Shown: in pieces, positions 12,100-25,500 of the stretch
How the letters are laid out: every line of letters begins with the position of its first letter
How positions within the stretch are numbered: position 1 is the first letter of the stretch
DNA from: Linepithema humile
Taxonomy: Eukaryota; Arthropoda; Insecta; Hymenoptera; Formicidae
Reading direction: 5' to 3'
DNA length: 64,000 nucleotides
NCBI RefSeq assembly: GCF_040581485.1
Contig: NC_090131.1
Coordinates: forward strand, 25,122,532-25,186,531
Translations under genes and position numbers: made by a program
Notes under the pieces: model-generated
Database searches by the model: none
Told to the model about the DNA's origin: nothing
Seen by the model: the letters and a program-made list of their open reading frames with translations, nothing else

Positions 12100-15000
12100 T
12101 ACTTTACCTCGGAGAGAGCGTTCAAGTATTGCGAATTCTCACATGGTCGCGCGCGACGTCTTTATTACGGCGGCTCGTATTCCGCTCGTAAAACTTGTCT
12201 CCCGGAATAACCGGGGCGGCGAGATTGCCGCCTTTAATGCGCCCGGAACCCCTTTTTTTCGCTCGCGAGACACAGTTGCAATATGTACAATCTGAACGAC
12301 GACCGTCGATACATCGTCGTCTGTTAGTTGAATCGATGAAGCGGGCGGATGGCATCGTAAAGAAAAATTTACATGTCGAAATTGCACCACGCCCTCGTAA
12401 AAACGCCGCGTAAATAATATGTATCTCGCGACGTAATAAGATGCAATCGACCGGATTGTTACCGGTTACAAACCGGTATGTATTTGCGATAAGTGACAAT
12501 TTACCTTAATCGCAGGATAAAATTGTTGCAGCTTTAGTAGTAGTTTTTTAAATTACGCTAAAGAAATATTTACAACAATTCTATTATAATCCTTCTATCT
12601 CATTTCTGTTTTGTACTTTGAAGAAAAATTTATAAGAAGTGGAATTATTCCCAGCGAAATTACTCGCTAAGGAAATATTTATTTTAATTCTATTATAATC
12701 CCTCTATAATTTTCCTTATAATTTTAACATCGTATTATTGATTCACTTTGCAGCACCAAATCTGTTATCTTTTACACATGATTTTGGAACAGCAATTTCA
12801 TCTGCGGCGGTCAATGTCCGGGCAGTAACTCTATCTGTAACGAACGAGCTTTAAGTACATGCTATTGTGTACACGAAATGTCCATCTATTACTAGGTACA
12901 CAATGTCTGGCCATCATTTAAGTATTACATTTCCCGGGCATTCACGTTTGCTTGTTGTTTACGTACTACATAACTGCGTTTCTCTCGCCGTTTTACTCAT
13001 CGATGACATAGCAGAATCTACGATTAATGGCAAAGCCTTTTCTGCTTGTTTCCACAGCTTCATCAAAGAGCTGCTGCGGAGAATCTGAGTATCCTCTGCT
13101 TCTGCATTCGTACGTGTCACATAATTTCAGTGCACCCCAGCCGGTGCATCCGTATATTTCTCCCGTGTAATGCTATTCTCGCATTCGCGCGCTCAGGATA
13201 TTCGGCTTCATCTTTTATGGGAAAAGTGAATTTTTCTTGCGTACTTACCCGCCTCACAGATCGTTGACTCCGCTCGTCGCACGACGATGCCTAGCAAGAG
13301 ATTTCGTTGACATCTTATAATTTATCTATTATTTCAAAAAATTAATAAATATAAAATATTGATGCAAAATAATCATTGATAAACAGTTTATATTAAAACT
13401 TTTCTATTTCTATAGATTGATATAATAATTATTTTTTATCTGTTTTTTCAATATATTTACACTCTTAATTAATAATTTTTTTAGACCCAAAATGATGAAT
13501 ATTTTCTTATTATATTTTATTACTGTATTAATTCTTTAAGATTACGTATTCAAATAATTTCTAGACAGGTTTCATCCATCCATGCACCACTGCAAACTGC
13601 TGTAAGAAAGCAATGCCAGTTTTGATACGGGTGAAACGCACACCGCTCCAGCGACATCGAATACAAATAGGTCCAACATTTCGCCGTACGTATCTCCCTG
13701 TCGCCTCTTCGCATCAGTGAAGGCCGTTTCCAAGCGCTGCCAGGAACAACCTGATTTACGAGCGCGAGGTCCGTAAAATCTTTCCGAAAGACCTGACAAC
13801 CGTGGTCTGAATAACTCGCCGTGAATGTCTTCGCGCATTCGTACATCTCTCACCCACGAAGCTATTTCCACGAAACCAAATCTTTGAGTTCAAATTATCA
13901 ACGCAATTTATGGAATGCCCAGAGATAAAATAATAAATCCGAAGATTTTCTTTCCCGGCTCGTACGCCGATACGCGCGATAATGTACAACCGCCTGTAAG
14001 AACGGCAAGCGAAATTAAATTAGGCACCCGACGTAAATCGCCAGGCGCGTTACTTTTGCGTCGGAAATTCGCGTAGGCAATTATAAAAGGGCGATAAATA
14101 ATATGCTAATTAGTCGGCGCGCTTATACGGGCGATAAACGACGCACGCGTGCGCGATTCCTAACGTGGTTCGAACGCGATCGTGAATCACGATCGTTGGC
14201 CGCGAGCGTGTATTACAAGGAGGAACTAACGTCCGATCGAAGATTACGGGGACTAACTAACGATTCCATTTACTGATTGCTCGGCCACCACGGCTACTCC
14301 GGGCCGCTTTTATCGGCTCGCCCTTCCACGAGAGGAGGGAGAGCTTAGCGCGCGCACGTAAACGATAAGCGCTGCAAGGTTGCGCGTGCTGGCCGCAACG
14401 AATGACCGCGATCAATTAAGATCGATCGATACTTTAATAAACCGGCGCGCCAGTGCGTGAGGCTATCCCTAATATCTCGCCTAGTCTCACGCCAGCGAAC
14501 TAAGTAGTTATCACTGAAGCTAAATATTTATCGCTACCGTTATTATCGCATTCATTATTAATGGCAGCGAGGCACAATTGTAGAATATTGTATGAAGCGA
14601 TCGATAAAGATACGCGTTTGGGATATTCATTGGATTTTAATAATATATTAGTTTACGTGTAAGCGTGAATTTCGTGAAACTCATTTTGCAGCTTACGAAT
14701 ATTGGTCGGATTGGAAAATCTCTTTTAACTTCTTCTTTTTTTTTTTTTAATTTGTTACAGGGTCTGCTATATTAAGCTCTGAAACATTAATGATCACTAT
14801 GCAACTGGTGATTTAAAGTATAATTACTGTCCGCGGCAGATAACTGACGAGATTCCGTGAAGTTTTCATGCCGTAGATAAGCAAAAGTGGATCACACATA
14901 GATCGTGACGTGAGATTGTCAGCGCGGGAGGTGCACGTAAGATTAATTTTCCCATATCTCCGACATCGCCCGCTTGACTCGCAGAAATTGCAATTCCTTC

Positions 15001-17211
15001 TTTTTGTCCCATTATCGTGCTGTTCCGGCTATTTTCATGCATAATATACGTGCGAACGGAGAGCGCTGCATCAAGCGGTATTTGTGAATAAGAAACTTTA
15101 TAACAATTCGTTTATCGGTAAATTAAAGATAATAACGTTTATATCAGTATATTACTTCTCGTTGCGAATTTATTTATTTTCAATTTGTAATTCATTTTAT
15201 CTTCATTTCATCGAGTCAATCCTTTCGCCTATAAAGCGAAACCGAACGCAGCAGGGTTTTATCAGTCGAGTCTATGACTGGAGTATCTCGCATTTCACCA
15301 TTCAAAACGCGTTCATTGGAGTTCTTCAGAGCGTTCACATCTAGCCACTTGGAGAGAATGCGAGTTTACGCGCCATCGGCGAGCTCCATTTCGGTGAATG
15401 CACGCGGAAATGTAATCTCGAGCGTAAACATCGCATACCCTATCTCTCCTCGCGTGACGCGAAAACTGCGAAAGCCTGCATACGTGTATACGTGTGCCCG
15501 GTCGAACGTCTCGGAAATCATTATCCGTCGTTTTATCAGGCGTGGACCATCTATGGGCGCGCGTTATCCGTGCGTGTGAGCGCAAAGTAACGTATGCGCC
15601 GCTTTTATCGGCACGGATGCCTACGTACGCTACGTGGCTGGACGTTTCTATTATCGCGACTGTGAATCGTCGTGCCTTTCCACCTTCGTCCATCCGTCCG
15701 TCCGTGCATTCTATCCTGATCATCGCGATAGCTTCTTCGCACGGACGAAAGCTGATTTTCCCGTTGAATGCACCCTCGATATCGCGTTCCGATCATCAAT
15801 TTAACGAATATGCGGCTTAAATTTTTCCGCGGGGATCAGACACGATTAAAATAACCATTAAAATGATAATTAAAACAACCAGGCTATTCGATAAAAAATT
15901 AAATTTCTGATAAGAAAAAAAATCAAACCTGGCTCGTTTATGTGAAACTTTGAATATACATTGTTTGTTAAAATGAATCAACGATAAAATAATTATAAGC
16001 GACATTTAGCTTTAAAAAATATTAGTCTCTAACATTTAAAACACAGATTTTCTTGTACCGTAATATTATTATTTTTTTTCTTAACTTCTCATCAACGTAG
16101 CAAAGTTGCACTGAATGGAAAAACTTGCTTCGAACTGCATCGATTTTTTAGAGAAATAGCGTATTTTTCAAAAAAAGCTGTATTTCTTAGATATACGTTT
16201 TACAGTCATTCCTATGAGATAATCGCCTCTGAAACTAATCCAGAAAGATTCACTTCCTTTACGAGATAGCGCAATATAATATCGAAAGGGACGAAGTACT
16301 CGCGGGTTTATAGCAATTCCATTTTCGCATCGCGTATTGCGCTACATTTATCTCTTCGCGCTCAGGTCTCGATAGAAATATTGGAACCGCACTTGATTTA
16401 TGACGACCATTATTATTTCGCATTTACTACTCTCTTTCTCTCTCCCTCTCTCTCTCTTTCTTTCTCCTGCGCGCTACAGATACACCGCAGAGTTATCCGC
16501 GACCGCAGGTTCCGCAAAAATTTGAGAATTTATACGGCGTTTTATTAAGGCTAATACGAAGGGCGGCACCGGGGTTCGACAATAAAGGAATATTATTAGG
16601 TACTATGCGACGCCGTAATGCGCCGATCCGGCATAATCTACGGAACGTTTCAACGGTCTTCCCGCGGGCCATCCGTTATGCGTGCCCACGCACTTACGTA
16701 CGCAAAAATAACACGCACGCAGATCGTAGAAAACGGATTCGAGAGTCGTAACGAGAGCGCGATCTCTGCGCGCGCGGGTTACGACAGATTTCGCGGCGAC
16801 GATCTTCCTCTTCGGATCGAATCGGATTGGATTCCAATCTCGAATCGAGCGACCTTCTCACGCCGGGGATGCTCGTTTATCCGCTCGTTAGCCTGATCCG
16901 CGGACGTCGTTTCATAAACGGTCATGTATATACATTTACGACATCCCGGATGCCTTCATTTCATTCACCCTCGAAGGTGAAAATAAGCGTTAGGATCAAC
17001 GTATTCTATTTAGACATTTGCGCGTTATGTCTGTTCGTAATTAAAAAAAAAAAAACAGCGTATAAAGTATGTCTGTATATTTCAATAATTACTATAATTA
17101 CGTAAAAAGTGAAAGAGAGAAAGTATGCGAGTTTCGTCATTTGAATAATAATTAGTATCATTAATAAAAATTTGATTAAATTTATGCTATGCTATCGTAA
17201 TACAATATGCT

Positions 17212-17235
17212 AAAAAAAAAAAAAAAAAAAAAAAA
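17212..17235. repeat. Poly-A run
   Basis: 24 consecutive A on the plus strand; no retrocopied coding sequence is recognisable to its left. Confidence 0.9.
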
Positions 17236-18578
17236 CAAGTAATTATAGTACTTTGTTGCAAAGTTATAAATTTACATTCCTCGAAGCTGAAAATCGAATC
17301 AAAGACCTTACGAACAAGTTGGCTTGTCTAGAAAGAATCGATATTCACATCTCCCCGAAGCATACTTCTTCGTTCTTACAACTAGCTCGTAAAACTCCAC
17401 CCAGCGTGAAGCACACTCTCTGTACCACCTGTGGAAAATAATTCCGTCAGATACTTTTCTCTGGTATGCGAGTGCACGAAAAATTTCCACCATGAAGACG
17501 TGTGTAAGCACACAGGACATGCCGGACGCGGATTCGAGATCCCCCGTTAATCTCATCGTTACAGGCGGACACGCGATATCCGAGCATGAAAGTTTAACGC
17601 TGTAATATATTCGCGGCGGTAAGAATCCGAAGTCAAGGTCTCGCGATTTCTGTCCCATCTTGGGCGCAGAGCGACACGGCGACAAATCGCCGTGTCGCGA
17701 CCGGTAATAAGAGAGTCCCGCCCGGGATTGTGATGTAAATTTCGCGTACGTTCGAAGAGAGCGAATTGGACTCGACGTGGCTAATTACAGACACGATTCG
17801 GACCCGCGACCTGCAAGATATTCCTTTTTTTGCAGCGCACGCGATTAGAATAAACGCGCGATTGATTACACGACTCGACCTTCAAACGAAAAAATTTTTT
17901 ATTCAAACATGACTGCTGGACAGCTCGATTTAAATTCTCGCACTGATTGCCATTAGATCGGACATTATACAGCGCGTTCGAGTAAAAGAGACTGGATTAA
18001 ATTCGATGTTAATGTTTATGTAAGTATGAAGAGGAGTGATGATTTACACAAAAGTCATAATGTATTTTTAATGAATCGTATAAATCGTGCAATAATTTAA
18101 TGCAAGAATGCCGAGATACTTGTTACAGAAGAATGAATAGACAGGCGAGTAATAATGAGCGAGCTACCACGAGTTTGTCATTGATCAGCCGTTCGTGGAA
18201 CTCTCGCTGAACACGTATAAAGATACCTTATCTTAATTTTTTGAGCACGATGCAAGTGACTGATCCGCGTAAAACTTTTATCTTAATCCTTTAAGACTTG
18301 GATATTTTTTACGATTAATTTAGTGGCATGCATAATCATACAGAGTTAATTTTAACAGCTAGTTCTGATGGAAAAATGCGATTTATAAATCATAGTTATC
18401 GATTATTTCTATAAAATTTTTATTAATTTGTACATTAATTGAATGATTATAAGTCAAGCAGAATCTAAAGGATCGAATCAACCAAAGTCATTCGAAAATG
18501 TTGTAAGAATAAATATATGAACGTCTGAACAAAGTCTTCGCGATACAAGCAAAACAGAGCGACCGAATTCTTATGCGG

Positions 18579-21500
18579 TCAGCGGTAGAGCTTCTCGCTC
18601 GAGTATATCTGACTGCAATTTTGAAAAAATTGAGCAATAGGTGCCGTCAAGATCGGCTGCGATTGGACCATCTGTTTAGTGGGAGCCATCACGGAGTACA
18701 TGATCGGTTCGGTCACGATCGGATATATTAGTGGTTCGAGCTTGGTGTTGTGATGGATTTGAGTCTTGCTTTGGCTGGAGGCGGCAGTGACGACCGGAAG
18801 TAGTACTTCTCTGGAGACGATCACTCCCTGGACGACAAGCGGACCCGTTTCCTTGGTGAGAACAGGAAGTGGTTCCCTGGCGAGAACCGGAAGCGGTTCC
18901 TTGACGACAACCGGAAGTGCATCCTTGGCGACAATCGTTTCCTCGGTGAGAATCGGAAGCGGTTCCTTGGCAAGAACCGGAAGTGCATCGTTAGCGGGAA
19001 CCGGAAGAGTTTCTTTGGCGAGAACCGGAATCGTATGCACCTCAGTGATCGGTGTTTCGAGCGGCACCTGCGGAGCGTCGATCTTTATGGTGTTCTTGGG
19101 ATTCGCGCCCTCCAGTCCGATACTTTTGTGAAGCTGGATCCGCTTTTCGTGGTAATCGGAGAGAGCAGCGTTGAGCGGAACCGACTGCAGCTCGACAGCG
19201 GCCGTCTGCGGTTGTAAGATCTCGACCGTTTCTACGTTCTCGTGCTTTTCCGGCACTTCGATGCGGAGATTGTTGTGCACCTGGACGCGGCTCTGATGGG
19301 AAGTCGCCAGCGGTACCTGACTTGGCAGGATCTTGTACGCGGGCTCGGACAGGACTCCGATCGTCTCGACGGGTTGAGCGGCCTTCAAGCGGACGTTATT
19401 GTGAACGTCGACGCGGCTTTGATGGGAAGTCGCCGCGCCGCTCAATCGCGGGATCAAAACCGCGTCTAGGAGTCCATAAGCGGGTGGCACGAGGATGGCT
19501 CGACCCTCGGCCTTTTTCTCCTGCGCTGGAAGCTCGTGGGAATTCTTCGGCGAGGCGTTCGCCGCGCCATCGGCTTGATCTGCCTGGGAACTCGGATTTT
19601 CTGCCTGACGACGATCTTGATTGATCGGCGCCTCGAGGCTGCGCTTTCTGCGGCTCGTCGTGAACTCTTCCGCCTTCGATATTTTCGGTACGACGGTTCT
19701 TAAGTACTTGGCAAAGTTTTGGGCTTGGGCGTTCCTGGCTAAGAGGATCTCGCTGTTCTCGAGCTGCAAATCGTTGTCGGTCGGCAGATTCGTCGCCGCG
19801 ACGCGAAAACCGCCCTCGTCCGCGACGTAGAAGACGGATTGCAGGATGCCGTGCGCGTCCACGTAGCTATAGGAGCCGCGCGTGACCCCGTCGAGACCGC
19901 GGACTTCCTCCTTGGCGGATGGGCCGCCGGCGTAGCTGTACGCGTGCACCCCGGTGCGCGTATCCTGCGACTGATGGTACACCGGAAGCGGATCCGAAAG
20001 ATAAGCGCGGGGCAGCAGGGTCAGCCGCGCGCCCGCCGCCACGGCGAGGATCGCGAAAACGGGAATCTACGGAAAAAAAACGAGATTCTTATCTCGGGAA
20101 GCCGTTAATGCTAATAAATAACAGAACCGGTCGATTCGACATTTTTTCCCCTTCAACCGAAGGTTGTAGAAACGGAAAAAATTTCCGCGCGTCTATTTCT
20201 GTGTCTCCTCGCGAAATTGCAAAACCATAATTCACTCGCTCTGTATCAACGTGTTTATTGTGCGCTCCCTTGCCGGTTCACCGATAAGACTCCGACATCC
20301 TTACGATCCTCCCGGGATTAAAGAACGGCATCGATGCAATTTCGCAAACTATATTCCGATACTCGATATCGAAGATCCGCGGGAAGATAGAGACAACAAT
20401 AGGATATGCGATATGCATTATACACACGTTCGGTCCGCGTGCAACAGAAAAAAGGAGCCGTTCGGTCGGTCGCTTTATCGGACGTGCGCGCGAAAGGTAA
20501 CAATGCGGAAGGCGAATGCGCCCAGGATGCTCATTTCGAATGCAATCGTCGCGGCGGTGGATTTATTTGCGCAAAGTGGCTGGCACGTTCTTCGGAAGGT
20601 GTGAGAATTACCGCGTCGGGGGAATATCAGGGTCCTTCTTGGAGTGAGAAAGAGAGAAGGAGAGAGAAGCGAGTAGTTTGGCTCTCTCACAAATAGCCGG
20701 CGAAAACGTTCGAGTTTTATCTGTAGCAACGCGGGGGCACATCCGCAGGCAGCGCGTGTGGGACGGGGTGAGTTTATACTTGCATGAGCCTCTTGGGAGA
20801 TCCAGCCTCTCTTTACGATCCAATAAGACCTGAAGGAGTCACGACAGGACCCTGAAGGAAAGTGATAGAACGTCGGCCCTTTATGCGTCGTCGCCGCGCC
20901 AAGCAAAAAAAAAATCAACGACTCTAATCTGTATTTTCATTTTAAACCGCATCTCTACATCTTCACACGTGGCGAGACGTCTTATCGATGAATGTAATCG
21001 AGCGCACAATTATTGCAAATTTCATTTGGAATTCATTCATTCAGAAATTTAAAAAAATTACGAGTCGATGGCTATTTCTCAAGGAATAAATATTATGAAA
21101 ATAGTGCATTAAAAAAGCAACTGGCCAAATATAATAAATAATATTAAAATTTATTTATTTTATTAAATTCTATCATTATTTATTATGATAGAATTTAACA
21201 AAAGAATAAGTCTGCTGTTACAAAGAACGCGTGGCATTAAATAAACATCTCAGATTATCTTTAAATGAATAAGTAATTAAATAAAATGTTAAAAAAAATG
21301 TTAAAAAATGACATTAAAGAAAATTTTTGTTTAAGTTGATGATGAAAAATTTCAGAAATCGTGATACCGTATATAATAATTTACATGTTTGAAAAACAAA
21401 ATTCGAAGAATTTTTCAAAAGCATTATAGAATAATGTGTTTGCCACATATAAAAATTTAAACCATCATAAATGTCGAATAAAGATTTGTAAAACATTTGT

Positions 21501-22415
21501 AACGTTGTACCTCGACAAGGTCAACTAGGAAAATTTCGTATTACAAGAAACAGAAGTGTTTTACCTAGTGTAAAAATGCCATTCAACGAAGGTTTCGTCG
21601 CTGTAAAACGCGCGCGGTTGTCGCGCTTTCAAATTGTGGATTTCGCATGCATACATTTTTCAGCGCTTTTACATCTCGACAAAACACGAGTAGCCTGACA
21701 GGCCTCGCATGCAAATCCTCTCGCAAATAAATTATAACGCTCGCTCGAACATCGCTCCCGCGGATGTGTTCGCACCCGGAATCGTCGTAATTCAACGACA
21801 TTACCTATAATAAAAACCTCGGTGTACTTCGCTTACGGCATTGTAAATAGTTGTTTAGAGACGAATCTTGTTTTTTATACATAGACATACAAGGAGTACA
21901 ATAGCAGCAATAACTTTTGATTGATTATTTATTAAATTCACTAAAAATATATTGCAAAGTACTTTTTAATGAAAAAAAAATGTAAGAGTTTTAATTTAAG
22001 TTAATTTTAAAATAGAATTTAATTTATCAAGCTTCCTCTTTTTAGACAATCTATAACTCACGACACAATTCGAGATATAATTTTATTTATAATTTTATGT
22101 GCCACGCGTGTTACGCATAATATATATCGACGGTATGGATTTCAATTCTTCAAATAATTTCTGTGTAAAATCATAAATAAATTCTTGAATTCCATCGCGA
22201 ATAATAGACCATCTAAAGGCTTTACGAAATAATTATTTTATATTGTAGTATGTGAAATACCGAGATTTTTATTATAATTGATTTTGCATCTATCGTTTAT
22301 TTTTGTTTTAGGAGCTGAACAAAGCTGAACACAGCTCGAGAGAATTGTGAAAATGTAAAAAAAACTTTACGGACAGAAAAAAGGGCGGGTAGATTGCGCT
22401 TACCAGTGCCTGCAT
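18579..22415 (-). CDS. RR-1 cuticular protein with long repetitive tail
   Basis: Two coding exons: 22404-22415 (Met-Gln-Ala-Leu) and 18579-20066, phase 0, 499 residues. The micro-exon plus IPVFAILAVAAGARL forms the signal peptide. One RR-1 domain lies at residues about 43-98 (AYSYAGGPSAKEE, SYSYVDAHGILQSVFYVAD, GGFRVAATNLP). Next comes RRKRS (143-147), a good proprotein-convertase site, then a low-complexity tail of about 350 residues. The tail has four copies of an SHQSRVxVHNN-like motif (about 217, 259, 308 and 433) and a Leu-Pro-Val-rich repeat block (350-412). It is secreted and expected to bind chitin through the RR-1 part; the tail's role is unknown. The domain resembles both RR-1 copies of the neighbouring two-domain gene, suggesting local duplication. 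The intron is about 2.3 kb. Confidence 0.87.
18735..19430 (-). repeat. Coding repeats in cuticular protein tail
   Basis: Four dispersed copies of a 14-16 residue unit at 19383-19430, 19257-19304, 19110-19157 and 18735-18782. Examples are SHQSRVDVHNNVRLK, SHQSRVQVHNNLRIE and the weaker SQSKTQIHHNTKLE. Between copies three and four (18843-19031) there is a tandem block built on LPVLAKEPLPVL-like units. Confidence 0.8.
21163..21198. repeat. 14-bp inverted repeat in intron
   Basis: Perfect arms TTAAATTCTATCAT (21163-21176) and complement (21185-21198) around an 8-base loop, inside the intron of the repetitive-tail cuticular gene. Confidence 0.75.
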
Positions 22416-22497
22416 CGTGCTCGATGTGCTTTTGCCGACCTCCTTGCTGGCTGAAGGACTGTCCGGGCTGTGCACCTTGCTCGCGATCTGGTTTTGA

Positions 22498-22505
22498 CTT
22501 ATATA
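22498..22505 (-). promoter_or_regulatory. TATA box of the repetitive-tail cuticular gene
   Basis: TATATAAG on the minus strand about 83 bases upstream of the start codon, giving a leader of about 55 bases. It matches the box of the other cuticular gene. Confidence 0.65.
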
Positions 22506-25500
22506 CGCGGCGCGGGCCGCGCGGGATATTTTCGAACCAGGAACCTGAGGAATCTTCGAAGGACAAGGCGTTCACCACTGATGCGACGGGATATGTCGAT
22601 CCCGGATCACACTGGTCGATCCTGAGATCCCCGCGAGCTCTTCCTCGCCCACCATGCCACCGGCATGGCAATTTCGCTTGGACGCATCGTAAAGGCGAGA
22701 AAAGTCGCCGTACCGGATTCAATTCTTGCTTTTCTTCGAAAAACGAGTAGTGTAAGAATTTTGCTTTCAGACACTCAAAATTTAATTCTAAAAAATCATA
22801 ATAATAAACTAATAAATTTAATAAGTTTATTGTTAGAAAAATTATATAAGTTTAATTCTTATTTTTATCATATTTTTATATATATTATCTTTCACATTTT
22901 TCTATTTATTTTTTTTTTAGAAGTGGCGCTCACATTCGGTTAATAATCGACCGATATTGCTAATGAGAAGAAGCGAATGTTCAATTATTTGCAACGAGAG
23001 ATAAACCGTAATTATCCTTATGACGTACGGCACGAAAAGTTTTGTACAACAATCAGAGCGCTGAAGTTGAATGAAGTGAGAGCTCGGGGGAAATGAAACT
23101 GGTTCGATTTACTCGAGGTCGTTCAACGATCCCAATCGCATAGATATGGAATCTCTTCAGTCGTAACGTGAGATTTTCTTGCAACAAGGGCCACATTCGA
23201 CCTCGGATCGCTTAATTGACGACACTGTGACGCATTTTAATGAGGTTCTATGCGAGACCCTTGTTCCGGTTACGGTAACTTTAGTCCATAATCATTTAAA
23301 CAACGTAAAATTGGTTCGAGAATTCTCAGTGTCTTTAAAATATTTGTACTGTAAAAAATTCGCTAAATTTACGCAGATAAGATAAATAACAGAAATATAC
23401 TAAATAATATAAAATTTATAAAGTCATTTTACAATATTTATTTATATTTCCATTATTTATTATGTAATTTCTTATTTGTTTAAATTTTTTTTATATCTTT
23501 ATTAGAGTATTTTTACATTTTAATTTTTGAAAATTTAAAAAATTATATTTTAATTTTGAGAAGTCTATTTTGTAAACGAGAAAATTCATGTTTATTATTA
23601 ACCAAATGCTACCATTATAATTGCTACGATGGCTGGACGGCGTCAAAAGGCGTCAAGGCTATCAGGATCCGCTCTTGGTAACACAGTCTCATTTTTATGT
23701 TTATTAATATGTTCGTGTTATAAATACATATTTGTTTTGTACATGATGTGAAGCTTGTTCTTTGGTTCGTGTGTGTTTAATAAAGCGCATATCGAACCGA
23801 AAACTCATGCATATCACAAGTTTGTAAACAGGATCAAGTAACATGCCTTTAATTTCCTTGGCAGTGCTTGAGGGGAGGAGACTCGAGCCTGATTTGTTAC
23901 TCCTCTTATTGCTTCCTCTAATGAGAACCGTCGTACATTTAAGAAACTCTTTATATGAATAAAAAAGTATGCCTCTCTCTCTCATATTTTTTCATAATTA
24001 TTATTAATTATAATAAGCTTATATGCAATCGCAATATTTAACTATTTAACAATTAAATCAATCAAATATTAACAGTAAAATCAAAATTGATTAGCGATGC
24101 AAGAAATATCTTTAGACACTTAATACATGAAAATACTTAACAATTGATTTTTAAATCACTAGGTTCTCAAATATTGTGAAATTAATATGGCTAAGAGTTG
24201 AAAAATAATCCATTCGTATATGTAAATTTTTCTTACAAAGATAAAGATCAATTTATATAAATAGCAGAAAAGCGGAGAGAAATCAATATAGAAAACTTGG
24301 AATTCCCATCTTGATACTCTTTTTAAAAAATGCGATAAACCACTTCGTTTTTACCTGCACAGAACCACAACTCCTGCGATTAGAAGTAAAATCGTGCCTG
24401 AAGATCGTCGGCGATTGCCGACATTCTTCAATTGCAAGTAATTCGAGTGGCCTTGATCAGGGCCGCGACACGCTCATGTTCAGCGAAATTGTTTGCCTGC
24501 CGCGGCTTTTTTACTCCTTTCCCCGCAGACCGCAGACGTCCAGGAATCCTTCTCCTGGTACAATAAAATCACATGACCCTCGTCCTTGGCAATACCGGCG
24601 ATTACGATGACCCGGACCCGCGGACGGTGTATGGTGCCTGCGCGCGAGTATCGTAATGACATAAAGGGTTGATGTGAAGGATCAACCCGTCTACTGCACT
24701 TTGTGTAAAACCGAGACGGCAAGCATTTGCATATCTTGTTTCTTTGAAAGTTGGAAACGGGGTTTTCAATGCACGCGATCGATAAATTGCATGTAATGCG
24801 CAATATCAGTGTGAATTACAATGTTAAACTAGCGATTATTAGTTAAATTGTTATACATATTTGCATTAATCATACATCAATGTTATTTATTAATAACTGC
24901 AAATAGTCGATTCTATAAAAGACTTTAATTAATCATTGGATTATTAGATATTAATGCGTGTCATTTTTGTGCGATCTCGATAATTTCATTGAAAATTGGA
25001 AAATGCATTTCTCACAAAAATATTAATTTTTAGTAAAAACATTCTATGTTATCAGCATTTCAGTTATTAAAAAGAGAATCATAAAAGAGAAAAAAATATT
25101 TTAATTTAATATTTTAATTTTACATAAAAAGGGCAAAAGTCGTTTCTAGAATTTCAAGAACACACGATGATAATCTTAGAATTGACAAAAAAAAAAAAAA
25201 AAAAAAAAAAACGTATATACAATGATGTTTTTTGATTCCACGTTAATTCTGTTTTCATATCTGATTTTTCCTCAATGCCGAGATTACTCTTTCACGAGAT
25301 TTATCCCTCGTAATCAGATATTCGGTGCTGAGCTTCGAGAAGATTTCTCATTCTTCGTATTTTCTCGTTTCGTATCGATGAAAAGTCGGAATATAAAAGA
25401 GCGTGGGCGGGCATCCGTGGAATATATCACGTTCAATCTCACTACGGACTGGTACTCAGGTGTTTTTTGTTATGCCGCATTAGCGCAAACGCGATATAAA

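Larger units (their letters stand above)
9240..18578. other. Long CpG-bearing intergenic region
   Basis: About 9 kb with no exon I can support. Open frames here lack protein-like composition, splice context or family motifs. It alternates CpG-rich blocks (about 9.2-9.6, 10.7-11.3, 12.1-12.5, 13.5-14.5, 15.3-15.8 and 16.5-17.8 kb) with AT-rich blocks. Notable contents are listed separately: a hairpin, pyrimidine/purine tracts and an orphan TATA box. It may hold cis-regulatory DNA or non-coding transcripts; the sequence alone does not say. Confidence 0.5.

Noticed and set aside
15313..15820. Overlapping open frames on both strands
   Set aside because: CpG-rich block with open frames in several phases and no protein-like features.
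17212..25211. Poly-A runs as retrogene tails
   Set aside because: No recognisable retrocopied coding sequence precedes the runs at 17212 or 25187.
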